Source of the DNA: Blastococcus sp. TF02-09 | GTDB lineage: Bacteria; Actinomycetota; Actinomycetes; Mycobacteriales; Geodermatophilaceae | Reading direction: 5' to 3' | DNA length: 64,000 nt | Assembly (NCBI RefSeq): GCF_003319105.1 | Contig: NZ_QOHH01000005.1 | Span: 1-64,000 of the forward strand | Shown here: piece after piece, positions 25,124 to 34,204 of the stretch | Numbering within the stretch: the stretch's first letter is position 1 | Layout of the letters: every line of letters starts with the position of its first letter | Notes under the pieces: generated by a model | The model's database searches: none | What the model was told of the DNA's origin: nothing | What the model saw: the letters and a program-made list of their open reading frames with translations, nothing else | Translations under genes and position numbers: made by a program

Positions 25124-25153
25124 TGTGGACGCCCTCATCCGTTGTGGACGCCC
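25124..25153 (-). promoter_or_regulatory. Paired TGTGGA (TCCACA) sites, 19 bp apart, upstream of the ESX-like gene
   Basis: TGTGGACGCCC occurs at 25124-25134 and 25143-25153, two identical 11-bp direct repeats with a 19-bp period. Read on the minus strand they are GGGCGTCCACA, matching the pairs at 14457 and 18896. They lie 83 bp before the start of the ESX-like gene, in the opposite orientation to the other two pairs relative to the downstream operon. Confidence 0.5.
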
Positions 25154-25235
25154 GCGCCCGCGCCGTCGCCGCGCCTGCCTAGCGTCGCCGCCTCCCGTCC
25201 ACACCGGACGGGCGACGACCGACCGGGAGGCAACC

Positions 25236-25559
25236 GTGGCCCCGAGGATCTCCGTGCAGCCCGAGGCGCTGGACGCGCTGGCCGACGAGCTGGCCGGGCT
25301 GGCCTCCGCGCTGGCGACCGACGGCGACCACTGCCGCGCGGCGGCCGGTGCGCTGGACGCCGCGCTGGGTGGCCGGGAGGGCGCGGCCGCGGGCGCCGTC
25401 GCCACCGCCTGGGCGGACCTCGCCGGAGTCCTCGCCGACGGCACGGCAGCGGTTGCCGGGACCGTGCGCGCGGCGGCGTCGGCCTACCGCTGCACGGACG
25501 AGGAACTGGCCGGGTGGTTCGGGCCGCCGGCCCTCCCGGGCGGGGCAGGGTCGTGCTGA
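25236..25559 (+). CDS. ESX/WXG100-like small helical protein
   Basis: The protein is 107 aa from a GTG at 25236 with GGGAGG upstream. It is alanine-rich and predicted to form two helices: ALDALADELAGLASALATDG and AAAGAVATAWADLAGVLADG, then a tail with YRCTDEELAGWFG. The W-containing turn and the length fit the ESX-1 substrate (EspC/WXG100-like) group. It is followed 22 bases later by a DUF1023 hydrolase, a frequent partner of such genes. No EccC-type ATPase or other type VII component is in the window, so secretion is only an inference. Confidence 0.65.
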   Translation: MAPRISVQPEALDALADELAGLASALATDGDHCRAAAGALDAALGGREGAAAGAVATAWADLAGVLADGTAAVAGTVRAAASAYRCTDEELAGWFGPPALPGGAGSC

Positions 25560-25581
25560 GCGGAGCTGGGGGAGGGCGGCC

Positions 25582-27084
25582 GTGACGCACCCCGACCCGG
25601 TGGCCCGCCTGCAGACCGTGGCCGGCTGGGACGTCGCCGCGCTGCGGGCCGGGCTGCGTCCGGTGGCCGCTCTGGACGAAAGCTTCCCGGCCTGGCGGAG
25701 CCGGCTGGACGCCGTGGTGCGGGAGCTCGAGGACGGCGGCGCCTGGTCCGGTCCGGCCGCGGACCGTGCCGGTGACCTGCTGCTGCGCCTGTCGGCGGCA
25801 GCGGCCGCTGCCGACCATGGGTTCGCGACCTCGCGCGAGGAGTGCGCCCTCCTGGTGCGCGAGGCGTCCACCGCGGCCGAGAGCGCCGCCGCCGCGCTGG
25901 CCCTGAGCGGCGAGCTGCCGGTACCGCTCGACGCCGCGCTCGCCGCCGAGGACACGCTCGGGGCCCTGGTCGACCGGCTCGTGCTCGGCCCCGATTCGGT
26001 GCCGCCGGCGGTCGCCCTGGCCCGCGACGCCCTGGACGCCGCGGCCGCGGCGGAGGCGGCGGCCGACCGGGCCCGGGAGGTGCTGGCGCCCGACGTCGGC
26101 GTCGGCCCGGCGGCGTGGCTCGGTGCTCTGGCCGCGGTCGATCCCGACGTCGACCCACCCGCCGGCGGCGATCCGGCCGCGACGGCGCGCTGGTGGGCGG
26201 CGCTGCCGGTGGCCGCCCAGCTGACCCTTGTCCGGTCGCGTCCCGACGTCGTCGGCTCGTCCGACGGCGTGCCCGGCTGGGCCAGGGACCGCGCGAACCG
26301 GCACCTCCTCGAGCAGGTGCTGGCTGATCCCCGGGCCGACGAGGACCACCGCGCCACGGCCCGGGCCGTGGCCGACGTGCTCGCCGCCGAGGACGCCGCC
26401 GGGCGCGTCGCGCAGCTGCACCTGCTCGACCTGGCGGGAGACCGGGTGGCGGTCTCCATCGGCGACCTCGACGATGCGGAGGCGGTCGCGGTGGTCGTCC
26501 CCGGGGTGGGCAACTCCCCGGCCGACGACCTCGCAGCCGTCGCCGGCGACGCCCGTGACCTCGCGGCTGAGGCGACGCGGGCCGACCCGGAGGTCGCGGT
26601 GGCCGCGATGGCCTGGTTGGGCTACCGGGCGCCGCACAGCGTGGCCGCGGCGCTCACCCGCGGCGCGGCCGACAGGGGAGGGGCCCTGCTGGCCGGGGCG
26701 CTGGCCGGCCTGGCCGGGGCACGCACCACGGCCGGTGCGGGGCTGCCGCGCACGACGGTCGTGGGGCACAGCTACGGGACCGTGGTCATCGACGAGGCCG
26801 CCGACCGGCCCGGCCGGCTGGCCGCGGACGCGGTGGTCCTGCTCGGCAGCCCCGGCATGGAGGACGACGCCGCGGAGCTCGAGGCGCCGGAGGTGTACGA
26901 CGCGGCGTCGCCGGCCGACCCGATCTCGTGGACCGGCTGGTTCGGCACCGACACGTGGGCGGAGCGGTTCGGCTCCACGGGCCTGCCCATCGAGGCCGGC
27001 ACGGGGCACTCGGACTACTTCGACCGGGACCGGCCCACGCTCGCGGCGATGGGAGAGGTGGTGGCGGGGCGCCGGACCGGCTGA
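25582..27084 (+). CDS. DUF1023 alpha/beta hydrolase with helical N-terminal domain
   Basis: The protein is 500 aa from a GTG at 25582. The first 300 residues are alanine-rich helices resembling WXG100/PPE-like modules (LDAVVRELEDGGAWSGPAAD includes a WSG turn). The C-terminal alpha/beta hydrolase has its nucleophile Ser at about residue 397 in VVGHSYGTVVIDEAA, with Asp and His candidates in SPADPISW and GTGHSDYF. VPGVGNSPADDLAAVAGDAR is typical of DUF1023. Proteins of this kind often sit with ESX-like genes and are thought to act at the cell surface; the substrate is unknown. Confidence 0.85.
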   Translation: MTHPDPVARLQTVAGWDVAALRAGLRPVAALDESFPAWRSRLDAVVRELEDGGAWSGPAADRAGDLLLRLSAAAAAADHGFATSREECALLVREASTAAESAAAALALSGELPVPLDAALAAEDTLGALVDRLVLGPDSVPPAVALARDALDAAAAAEAAADRAREVLAPDVGVGPAAWLGALAAVDPDVDPPAGGDPAATARWWAALPVAAQLTLVRSRPDVVGSSDGVPGWARDRANRHLLEQVLADPRADEDHRATARAVADVLAAEDAAGRVAQLHLLDLAGDRVAVSIGDLDDAEAVAVVVPGVGNSPADDLAAVAGDARDLAAEATRADPEVAVAAMAWLGYRAPHSVAAALTRGAADRGGALLAGALAGLAGARTTAGAGLPRTTVVGHSYGTVVIDEAADRPGRLAADAVVLLGSPGMEDDAAELEAPEVYDAASPADPISWTGWFGTDTWAERFGSTGLPIEAGTGHSDYFDRDRPTLAAMGEVVAGRRTG

Positions 27085-27322
27085 CCCGGTCGTGGGAGGT
27101 CCCTTCGCGCCCTCGGGAACAGCAGCGCCGCGTGCACGTTCAGTGAGGGGACGGCACGCCCATCCGACCTCGTCCCGGGGCTCCGGTCGCCCAGGTGGCC
27201 TACCGTGGCCCGCCGAGGGGCCTCATCGCCACCGCGTCGCCCGGCGCCGGCCCCCGGGCACGACGTCGAGCACCACCCGCACGCCGCGCCAGCACGACCC
27301 AGGCACCACCGACAGGAGCACC

Positions 27323-30178
27323 GTGCCCACGAAGACCACGAACACCGCAGGTGGGAGCACCGAGCCCACCGCCGGGGGCAGCAAGCCGCCCCGGCGCAGC
27401 TCGGCGACGGCCGGTGGCAAGCCGCTGGTCATCGTGGAGTCGCCGACCAAGGCCAACAAGATCGCCGGGTACCTGGGCAACGGCTACGTCGTCGAGGCCA
27501 GCGTCGGGCACATCCGCGACCTGCCGCGCAACGCCGCCGACGTCCCGGCCGAGCACAAGGGTGCCTCCTGGGCCCGCCTCGGCGTCGACGTCGACAACTC
27601 CTTCGAGCCGCTCTACGTGGTCAGCCCCGACCGCAAACAGCAGGTCACCCGGCTCAAGCAGCTGGTCAAGAGCGCCAGCGAGGTCTACCTCGCGACAGAC
27701 GAGGACCGCGAGGGCGAGGCCATCGCCTGGCACCTGGTCGACACCCTCAAGCCGCGGGTCCCGGTCCGGCGGATGGTCTTCCACGAGATCACCCCCGAGG
27801 CGATCGCCCGCGCCGTGGCCAACCCGCGCGAGCTGGACACCGACCTGGTCGACGCCCAGGAGACCCGCCGCATCCTCGACCGCCTCTACGGCTACGAGGT
27901 CAGCCCCGTGCTGTGGAAGAAGGTGCTGCCCAAGCTCTCGGCCGGCCGCGTGCAGTCGGTCGCCACCCGGATCGTGGTCGAGCGCGAGCGCGAGCGGATG
28001 AACTTCCACGCCGCCGACTACTGGTCGCTGGAGGGCACCTTCGCCGTCCCGGGCAGGGCCGCCGGCGCCGACGAGGGCGAGCCGACGACGGTCCGCGCGA
28101 AGCTGGTCAGCGTCGACGACAGCCGGGTCGCCACCGGGCGCGACTTCGACGCCGCCACCGGCCGCACCACCGGTGAGGTCGTGCACCTCGACGAGGCCGG
28201 CGCGCGAGGCCTGGCCGCACGGCTCGAGGGCCGGCAGGTCACGGTCAGCCGGGTGGACGAGAAGCCCTACCGGCGCCGTCCCTACGCACCGTTCACCACC
28301 TCGACGCTGCAGATGGAGGCCGGTCGCAAGCTCGGCTGGTCCTCGGCGCAGACGATGCGGGTGGCCCAGCGGCTCTACGAGAACGGTCACATCACCTACA
28401 TGCGGACCGACTCGACGAACCTGTCCGAGGAGGCCATCAACGCCGCCCGGCAGCAGGCCCGCGAGCTCTACGGCGACGCCTACGTCCCGGCCGAGGCCCG
28501 CCGCTACAGCAAGAAGTCCAAGGGCGCGCAGGAGGCGCACGAGGCGATCCGTCCCGCCGGTGACAGCTTCCGCACCCCGGGGCAGCTGGCCGCCGAGCTC
28601 GCCCGCGACGAGTTCCGGCTCTACGAGCTGGTCTGGCAGCGCACGGTCGCCTCGCAGATGGCCGACGCCGTCGGGCAGACTGTCAGCATCCGGCTGGCCG
28701 GCCGCAGCACCACGGACGAGGCGGTCGAGTTCACCGCCAGCGGCCGCACCATCACCTTCCCCGGCTTCCTCCGGGCGTACGTGGAGTCCCGCGACGAGGG
28801 CGCCCAGAACGCGAACGAGGACGACCCCGGCACCGACGACGCCGAGCGCCGGCTGCCCCGCCTGGAGCGCGGCCAGCAGCTGGACACCCGCGAGCTGGAG
28901 CCCAAGGGGCACACGACGCAGCCGCCGTCCCGGTACACCGAGCCCAGCCTCGTGGCTCGGCTCGAGGAGCTGGGCATCGGCCGGCCGTCCACCTTCGCCT
29001 CGATCATGCAGACGATCCAGGACCGCGGATACGTGTGGAAGAAGGGCAACGCGCTGGTGCCCTCCTTCATCGCGTTCGCCGTCACCAACCTGCTGGAGCA
29101 GCACTTCGCCCAGCTGGTCGACTACGACTTCACCGCGTCGCTGGAGAGCGAGCTCGACGAGATCGCCGGCGGCACCCTGGGCCGGGTCGACTGGCTCACC
29201 GAGTTCTACTTCGGCGGCGAGGGCCGGCACGCCGGAGCCATCGCGGAGTCCGGCGGGCTCAAGTCGGTGATCGGGCAGCGGCTCGAGGAGATCGACGCCC
29301 GCGGGGTGAACTCCATCCCGCTGCGGGCGACCAGCCCCGAGGGGGAGCCGGTCGTGGCCCGGGTGGGCCGCTACGGCCCCTACCTGCAGGCCGGCGAGGA
29401 CGGCGGCCGGGTCAGCATCCCCGAGGACCTGGCGCCGGACGAGCTCACCGAGGAGAAGGTGCGCGAGCTGCTCGCCGCGCCGTCCGGCGACCGGGAGCTC
29501 GGCACGGACCCCGAGTCCGGGCTCCCCGTCGTCGTCAAGGCCGGCCGGTACGGCCCCTACGTCACCACCGTCGTCCCCGAGGGCAGCAAGGAGGCTCCCC
29601 GCACCGCGAGCCTGTTCTCGTCCATGTCGCCGGAGACGGTCACCTTCGAGGACGCGCTCCGGCTGCTGACGCTGCCCCGCACCGTGGGCACCGCGCCCGA
29701 CGGCGAGGAGATCCAGGCGCTCAACGGTCGCTACGGGCCCTACATCAAGAAGGGCACCGACTCCCGCTCGCTGGAGGGCGAGGAGAAGCTCTTCACGATC
29801 ACCCTCGACGAGGCGCTGGCGATCTTCGCCCAGCCCAAGCAGCGGGGGCGCGCGGCGGCCAAGGCGCCGCTCAAGGAGCTGGGTCCCGACCCGGTGACCG
29901 AAGGTGCGATCACGGTGCGGGAGGGCCGGTTCGGGCCCTACGTGACCGACGGCGAGACCAACGCCAGCCTGCGCAAGGGCGACGACGTCGAGACGATCAC
30001 CCTCGAGCGCGCCGCCGAGCTGCTGGCCGACCGCCGCGCCGCCGGCCCGGCCAAGAAGAAGAAGGCCGCGAAGAAGACGACAGCCAAGAAGACGACGGCG
30101 AAGAAGGCCACCGCCAAGAAGACGACGGCCAAGAAGACCGCCGCCAAGACGACCGCCGACCCGGTCACCGCGGGCTGA
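27323..30178 (+). CDS. topA: DNA topoisomerase I (type IA), actinobacterial form
   Basis: The protein is 951 aa from a GTG at 27323 with AGGAG upstream. The toprim domain has LVIVESPTKANKIAGYLGN and the acidic LATDEDREGEAIAWHL. The catalytic Tyr is at about residue 359 in NGHITYMRTDSTNLS. The C-terminal half carries repeated GRYGPY-type modules (RVGRYGPYLQAG, AGRYGPYVTT, NGRYGPYIKKG, EGRFGPYVTDG) in place of zinc fingers. The last 50 residues are a Lys/Ala/Thr tail (AKKTTAKKTTAKKA), as in mycobacterial TopA, where such tails aid processive relaxation. It removes negative supercoils. Confidence 0.97.
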   Translation: MPTKTTNTAGGSTEPTAGGSKPPRRSSATAGGKPLVIVESPTKANKIAGYLGNGYVVEASVGHIRDLPRNAADVPAEHKGASWARLGVDVDNSFEPLYVVSPDRKQQVTRLKQLVKSASEVYLATDEDREGEAIAWHLVDTLKPRVPVRRMVFHEITPEAIARAVANPRELDTDLVDAQETRRILDRLYGYEVSPVLWKKVLPKLSAGRVQSVATRIVVERERERMNFHAADYWSLEGTFAVPGRAAGADEGEPTTVRAKLVSVDDSRVATGRDFDAATGRTTGEVVHLDEAGARGLAARLEGRQVTVSRVDEKPYRRRPYAPFTTSTLQMEAGRKLGWSSAQTMRVAQRLYENGHITYMRTDSTNLSEEAINAARQQARELYGDAYVPAEARRYSKKSKGAQEAHEAIRPAGDSFRTPGQLAAELARDEFRLYELVWQRTVASQMADAVGQTVSIRLAGRSTTDEAVEFTASGRTITFPGFLRAYVESRDEGAQNANEDDPGTDDAERRLPRLERGQQLDTRELEPKGHTTQPPSRYTEPSLVARLEELGIGRPSTFASIMQTIQDRGYVWKKGNALVPSFIAFAVTNLLEQHFAQLVDYDFTASLESELDEIAGGTLGRVDWLTEFYFGGEGRHAGAIAESGGLKSVIGQRLEEIDARGVNSIPLRATSPEGEPVVARVGRYGPYLQAGEDGGRVSIPEDLAPDELTEEKVRELLAAPSGDRELGTDPESGLPVVVKAGRYGPYVTTVVPEGSKEAPRTASLFSSMSPETVTFEDALRLLTLPRTVGTAPDGEEIQALNGRYGPYIKKGTDSRSLEGEEKLFTITLDEALAIFAQPKQRGRAAAKAPLKELGPDPVTEGAITVREGRFGPYVTDGETNASLRKGDDVETITLERAAELLADRRAAGPAKKKKAAKKTTAKKTTAKKATAKKTTAKKTAAKTTADPVTAG

Positions 30179-30180
30179 CC

Positions 30181-30945
30181 GTGCCCGGCCCGGACGACGG
30201 CGGCGCACGGTCGCCGGGGCGTTCGTTCGGGTCGGTCGCGGCCGGCTACGCGGCGCAGCGGCCCAGCTATCCGGCCGACGCCGTGAGCCACCTCCTCGGC
30301 CGGGGAGGTCGGCCGCGGGAGGTGCTGGACGTCGGCGCCGGCACCGGGCTGCTCACGGACGTCGTGGTGGCCGCGGGCCACCGGGTCGTGGCCGTCGACC
30401 CGGCTCCGGAGATGCTCGCCCAGCTGACCGCGCGGTTGCCCGGGGTGCCCACCGTCGCCGGCACCGCGGAAGCGGTGCCCCTGACCGACGCGGCGGTCGA
30501 CGCGATCGTGGCGGGGCAGGCCGCCCACTGGTTCGATCCCGGACCGGCCGCCCGCGAGTTCCGCCGCGTGCTGCGCCCCGGCGGGACGCTCGGGCTGATC
30601 TGGAACACCCGCGACGAGCGCGTTCCGTGGGTGGCGGCACTCGGTGCGCTCCTGGCCGGCGAGGCCCGCGGGCACGAGGCGGACGCCGCCGTCGTCGGGT
30701 CCTTCGCCACGGCGCTGCGGGCCGACGTCGCGGTGGCGGAATCGGGCATCGTGCAGCGGCTGTCCCCGGAGGACGTGGTGCGCGGCGTCGCCACCCGCAG
30801 CTACGTGGCGGTGATGGACGAGGACACCCGCGTGGCCTTCCTCGGCGGCGTCCGCGACCTGCTGGCCGAGCACCCGGACACCCGGGGGCGCGACGTCCTG
30901 GAGCTGCCGTACCGGACGATGGCCTACCGCCTCACGCCTGGCTGA
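30181..30945 (+). CDS. Class I SAM-dependent methyltransferase
   Basis: The protein is 254 aa from a GTG at 30181, two bases after the topA stop. FGSVAAGYAAQRPSYPADAV is the entry typical of UbiE/COQ5-like actinobacterial methyltransferases. Motif I is VLDVGAGTGLLTDVVVAAGH; VVAVDPAPEML and FRRVLRPGGTLGLIWN are motifs post-I and III. It probably shares the topA transcript. The substrate is unknown. Its last 14 bases overlap the convergent tam-like gene. Confidence 0.85.
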   Translation: MPGPDDGGARSPGRSFGSVAAGYAAQRPSYPADAVSHLLGRGGRPREVLDVGAGTGLLTDVVVAAGHRVVAVDPAPEMLAQLTARLPGVPTVAGTAEAVPLTDAAVDAIVAGQAAHWFDPGPAAREFRRVLRPGGTLGLIWNTRDERVPWVAALGALLAGEARGHEADAAVVGSFATALRADVAVAESGIVQRLSPEDVVRGVATRSYVAVMDEDTRVAFLGGVRDLLAEHPDTRGRDVLELPYRTMAYRLTPG

Positions 30946-31726
30946 CGCCCGCCCGGACCCCGACGGCGAACAGCCGCCGGAACGGGAGCACGGTGCTGCC
31001 GTCGGGGCGCCGCGGGTAGGCCGAGCGCAGCGCGGCCGCGTACTCCGCGGTGAACTCCGCCGCGGCCGGACCGTCCAGCCGGGCGAGGACCGGCCGGAGC
31101 ACGGTGCTGCGCACCCACGCCAGGACCGGGTCCTCCCCGGACAGCACGTGCAGGTAGGTCGTCTCCCAGACGTCGGCGGTCAGCCCGGCACCGGTGAGCA
31201 CGTCCAGGTAGCCGGTCGGTTCCAGGACCGCCGACGGCGAGGGCGCCACGTCGGCCAGCCGCTGCGCCCACGCCGGCGACCGGCACAGCGCGGCCAGGAG
31301 TGCGTGCGTCGGCGCCCGGAAGTTGCCCGGCACCTGCACGGCCAGCGCCCCGCCGGGGGCGAGCTGCTCCGCCCAGGACGCCAGCAGCCGGTCGTGGCCG
31401 GGCACCCAGTGCAGGACGGCGTTGCAGACCAGAACGTCGACCGGTTCCCGCGCCCGCCAGTCCCGCACGTCGCCGAGCCGGAACTCCAGCCCCGGCCGGG
31501 CGGGGGCGGCGGCGAGCATCTCGGGGGAGGAGTCGACGCCGGTGACGCGGGCCGCCGGCCACCGGTCGGCCAGCAGCGCCGTGGTCGACCCGTCCCCGCA
31601 CCCGAGGTCGACCACCGTGCCCGGCGACGGCACGTCCACCCGGGACACCAGGTCGAGAAAGGGCCGGGCGCGCTCGCCGGCGAACCGCAGGTACGCGGCT
31701 GGGTCCCAGGCGCCGCTGCTGCTCAT
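30932..31726 (-). CDS. tam: Trans-aconitate 2-methyltransferase-like protein
   Basis: The protein is 264 aa from the ATG at 31726. The N-terminus AWDPAAYLRFAGERARPFLD is close to the Tam signature (W-x-x-x-x-Y-x-x-F-x-x-x-R-x-R-P). The SAM motifs are VVDLGCGDGSTTALLADRWP and VTGVDSSPEML, and the LAVQVPGNFRAPTHALL segment also fits Tam. The enzyme methylates trans-aconitate, a by-product that inhibits aconitase. Family resemblance is strong, but the reaction is not proven. The reading frame continues upstream antisense to the MFS-tmk gene; that part is rejected. Confidence 0.85.
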   Translation of the reverse strand: MSSSGAWDPAAYLRFAGERARPFLDLVSRVDVPSPGTVVDLGCGDGSTTALLADRWPAARVTGVDSSPEMLAAAPARPGLEFRLGDVRDWRAREPVDVLVCNAVLHWVPGHDRLLASWAEQLAPGGALAVQVPGNFRAPTHALLAALCRSPAWAQRLADVAPSPSAVLEPTGYLDVLTGAGLTADVWETTYLHVLSGEDPVLAWVRSTVLRPVLARLDGPAAAEFTAEYAAALRSAYPRRPDGSTVLPFRRLFAVGVRAGVSQA

Positions 31727-31909
31727 CACCGGGACGCTAGTCGCCGGGCGGGGGCTCGCGATCCCACGTGGAGGCGACCGGTAGCCCTGCGGGTGGAATC
31801 CGGTCCGGATCGTCGGCCCCGGCCGGTACCGTGAGCCCGCTGGGGGACCGGCCTCCGTCCCCCTCCCACGACCCCGGGAGCCGAGATCCAGTCCGACCCG
31901 ACGCCTCCG

Positions 31910-34204
31910 GTGTCGCCGCGCGAGGAGCCGGCGGCACCGGCCGAGCGGACCACGCCGCCGCCCGACGGGCTGCCACCGGCGAACACGCCGGTGCCCGCGG
32001 ACGCCGCGGTGCCGCTCGGCGAGGTCGACGCGGACCGGCCCGGGCCCTCGCCGAACGGCGCCGGCACGGAGCGGGACGGCGCCGTCCCGCAGCCGGACGG
32101 GATGGCGTCGGTGGGCCTGGGCGCCAAGCTGCGGGCCGTGCTGCGGGTGCGCGACTTCCGCAAGCTGTGGCTGTCGATGTCGCTGTCCAGCTTCGGCGAC
32201 TGGCTGGGCCTGCTGGCCATCACCGCGACCGCGACGTCGCTGGTCGACAGCTTCGCGGGCAAGAACTTCGCCCTGGGCGCCGTCCTGCTGTTCCGGCTGC
32301 TGCCCACCATCGTGCTGGGCCCGCTCGCCGGCGCCTTCGCCGACCGGTTCGACCGGCGCAAGACGATGGTCGTCACCGACGTCCTGCGGTTCGGCTTCTT
32401 CGCCTCGATCCCGCTCGTCGACAACCTCATCTGGCTGTTCGTCGCCCAGTTCCTCATCGAGGCACTGAGCATGTTCTGGATGCCGGCCAAGGACGCCGCG
32501 GTCCCCAACATGCTGCGCAAGGACCAGCTGGAACCGGCCAACCAGCTGTCCCTGGTCACCACCTACGGCCTGACCCCGGTGCTGGCCGCGATCGTCTTCG
32601 CACTGCTCAACTCCACCGGCGGGCGCCTGCAGTCGCTGTTCCCCTCGGTCGACCAGGTCGACGTCGCGCTCTACCTGAACGCCCTGACCTTCCTCGTGGC
32701 CGCGGCCGTCATCTGGACCCTGCCCTCGATCAGCGGCCGGCGGGCACCGGGGGCCGGCGCCGGGCACGAGAGCTTCCTCGGCTCGCTGCGGCACGGCTTC
32801 TCCTTCGCCGGGCACACCCCGCTGGTCCGCGGCCTGGTCATCGGCATCACCGGCGCCTTCGCCGCGGCGGGCGTGATCATCGCGACCGGGCAGGCGTACG
32901 CCAACGCGCTCGGGGGCGGGGAGGCCGCCTACGGCTTGCTGTTCGGCGCCGTCTTCATCGGCCTCGGCCTGGGCATCGCACTGGGCCCGAGCGTGGCCCA
33001 CGACCTGGCCCGCGAGCGGATCTTCGGCCTGGCCATCGTGGGCGCCGGTGTGATGGTCGTGATCATGTCCTGGACGCTCACGCTGTGGTTCGCCCTGGTC
33101 CTCGTCGTCCTCATGGGGTTCTTCGCGGGCATCGCGTACCTGGCCGGCTTCACGCTGCTGGGCACCGAGGTCCAGGACGAGGTGCGCGGCCGCACCTTCG
33201 CCATCGTGCAGTCGCTGGTCCGGGCGGCGCTGATCCTGTCGCTGGCGGTCGTGCCCTTCGGGGTGGGCCTCATCGGGCGGCACTCGTTCGACGTCGGCGG
33301 CCTGACCGTCCCGGTCACCGGCGAGCGGATCATGCTGCTCGCCGCCGGGCTGCTCGCGGTGGGCGTCGGCGTGCTGGCCTACCGGCAGATGGACGACGGC
33401 CGGCCCGTCCCGCTGCTGGCCGACGTCCTCACCGCGCTGCGCCGCGACACCACGGCGCGGCGGCGGCTGGCCGGCGGCGGCGTGTTCATCGCCTTCGAGG
33501 GCGGCGAGGGCGCGGGCAAGTCCACCCAGGTCAAGCGGCTGCAGGAGTGGCTGACCGACGAGGGCCTGGTCGCCCGGACGACGTTCGAGCCCGGCGCGAC
33601 GCCGTCGGGCGCGGGCATCCGGGCGATCCTGCTCGACCGCTCGCACACGGCCATCTCCCCGCGCTCGGAGGCGCTGCTGTACGCCGCCGACCGCGCCCAG
33701 CACGTGCACGACGTCCTGCGGCCGGCCCTCGACTCCGGCGAGGTGGTGATCACGGACCGCTTCGTGGACAGTTCGCTGGCCTACCAGGGCGCGGGCCGCA
33801 CGATCCCGCTCGAGGACGTCCGGATGCTCTCCCGGTGGGCCACCGGCGGTCTGCAGCCCGACCTCACCATCCTGCTGGACCTGCCACCGGAGACCGGGCT
33901 GGCCCGCGCCCGGGGCCGGTCGGTGGCCGACCGGATGGAGTCGGAGTCCCTGGACTTCCACCAGCGGGTGCGGCAGACCTTCCGCGCGCTGGCCGAGAGC
34001 GACCCCGACCGCTACCTGGTGCTCGACGCCACGCAGGGGGCCGACGAGCTCGCCGCCGCCATCCGGGTGCGGATCACCGACCTGCTCTCCGGCCTGCCGC
34101 TGCAGACGCTGCCGCAGCAGCCCGGACCGGCCGCCGAGCCGACGACGCCGGAGCATCACCACCCGCACGCCCAGACCGGCGCGACCCCCCAGCTGCACCC
34201 ATGA
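31910..34204 (+). CDS. tmk: Fusion of MFS-type transporter and thymidylate kinase
   Basis: The protein is 764 aa from a GTG at 31910. Residues 1-75 are Pro/Ala-rich. Residues about 80-500 hold an MFS-like membrane domain (FRKLWLSMSLSSFGDWLGLL; LAGAFADRFDRRKTMVV as motif A). From about residue 520 there is a complete dTMP kinase: P-loop FIAFEGGEGAGKST, VITDRFVDSSLAYQGAGR (DRF motif) and ILLDLPPETGLARARGR, then a LID region ADRMESESLDFH. The kinase makes dTDP from dTMP. The same fusion is known from other actinobacteria such as Frankia and Streptomyces. The stop overlaps holB by 4 bp. Confidence 0.93.
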   Translation: MSPREEPAAPAERTTPPPDGLPPANTPVPADAAVPLGEVDADRPGPSPNGAGTERDGAVPQPDGMASVGLGAKLRAVLRVRDFRKLWLSMSLSSFGDWLGLLAITATATSLVDSFAGKNFALGAVLLFRLLPTIVLGPLAGAFADRFDRRKTMVVTDVLRFGFFASIPLVDNLIWLFVAQFLIEALSMFWMPAKDAAVPNMLRKDQLEPANQLSLVTTYGLTPVLAAIVFALLNSTGGRLQSLFPSVDQVDVALYLNALTFLVAAAVIWTLPSISGRRAPGAGAGHESFLGSLRHGFSFAGHTPLVRGLVIGITGAFAAAGVIIATGQAYANALGGGEAAYGLLFGAVFIGLGLGIALGPSVAHDLARERIFGLAIVGAGVMVVIMSWTLTLWFALVLVVLMGFFAGIAYLAGFTLLGTEVQDEVRGRTFAIVQSLVRAALILSLAVVPFGVGLIGRHSFDVGGLTVPVTGERIMLLAAGLLAVGVGVLAYRQMDDGRPVPLLADVLTALRRDTTARRRLAGGGVFIAFEGGEGAGKSTQVKRLQEWLTDEGLVARTTFEPGATPSGAGIRAILLDRSHTAISPRSEALLYAADRAQHVHDVLRPALDSGEVVITDRFVDSSLAYQGAGRTIPLEDVRMLSRWATGGLQPDLTILLDLPPETGLARARGRSVADRMESESLDFHQRVRQTFRALAESDPDRYLVLDATQGADELAAAIRVRITDLLSGLPLQTLPQQPGPAAEPTTPEHHHPHAQTGATPQLHP

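Noticed and set aside
14457-25153. TCCACA pairs as part of a replication origin (DnaA boxes)
   Set aside because: There is no dnaA, dnaN or AT-rich unwinding region, and the three pairs are kilobases apart. A regulatory role is more likely, though DnaA could still be the binder.
30052-30175. AAGAAGACGACG-type simple repeat at the topA 3' end
   Set aside because: It encodes the expected Lys/Thr/Ala tail of actinobacterial topoisomerase I, so it is protein-level repetition and not a separate element.
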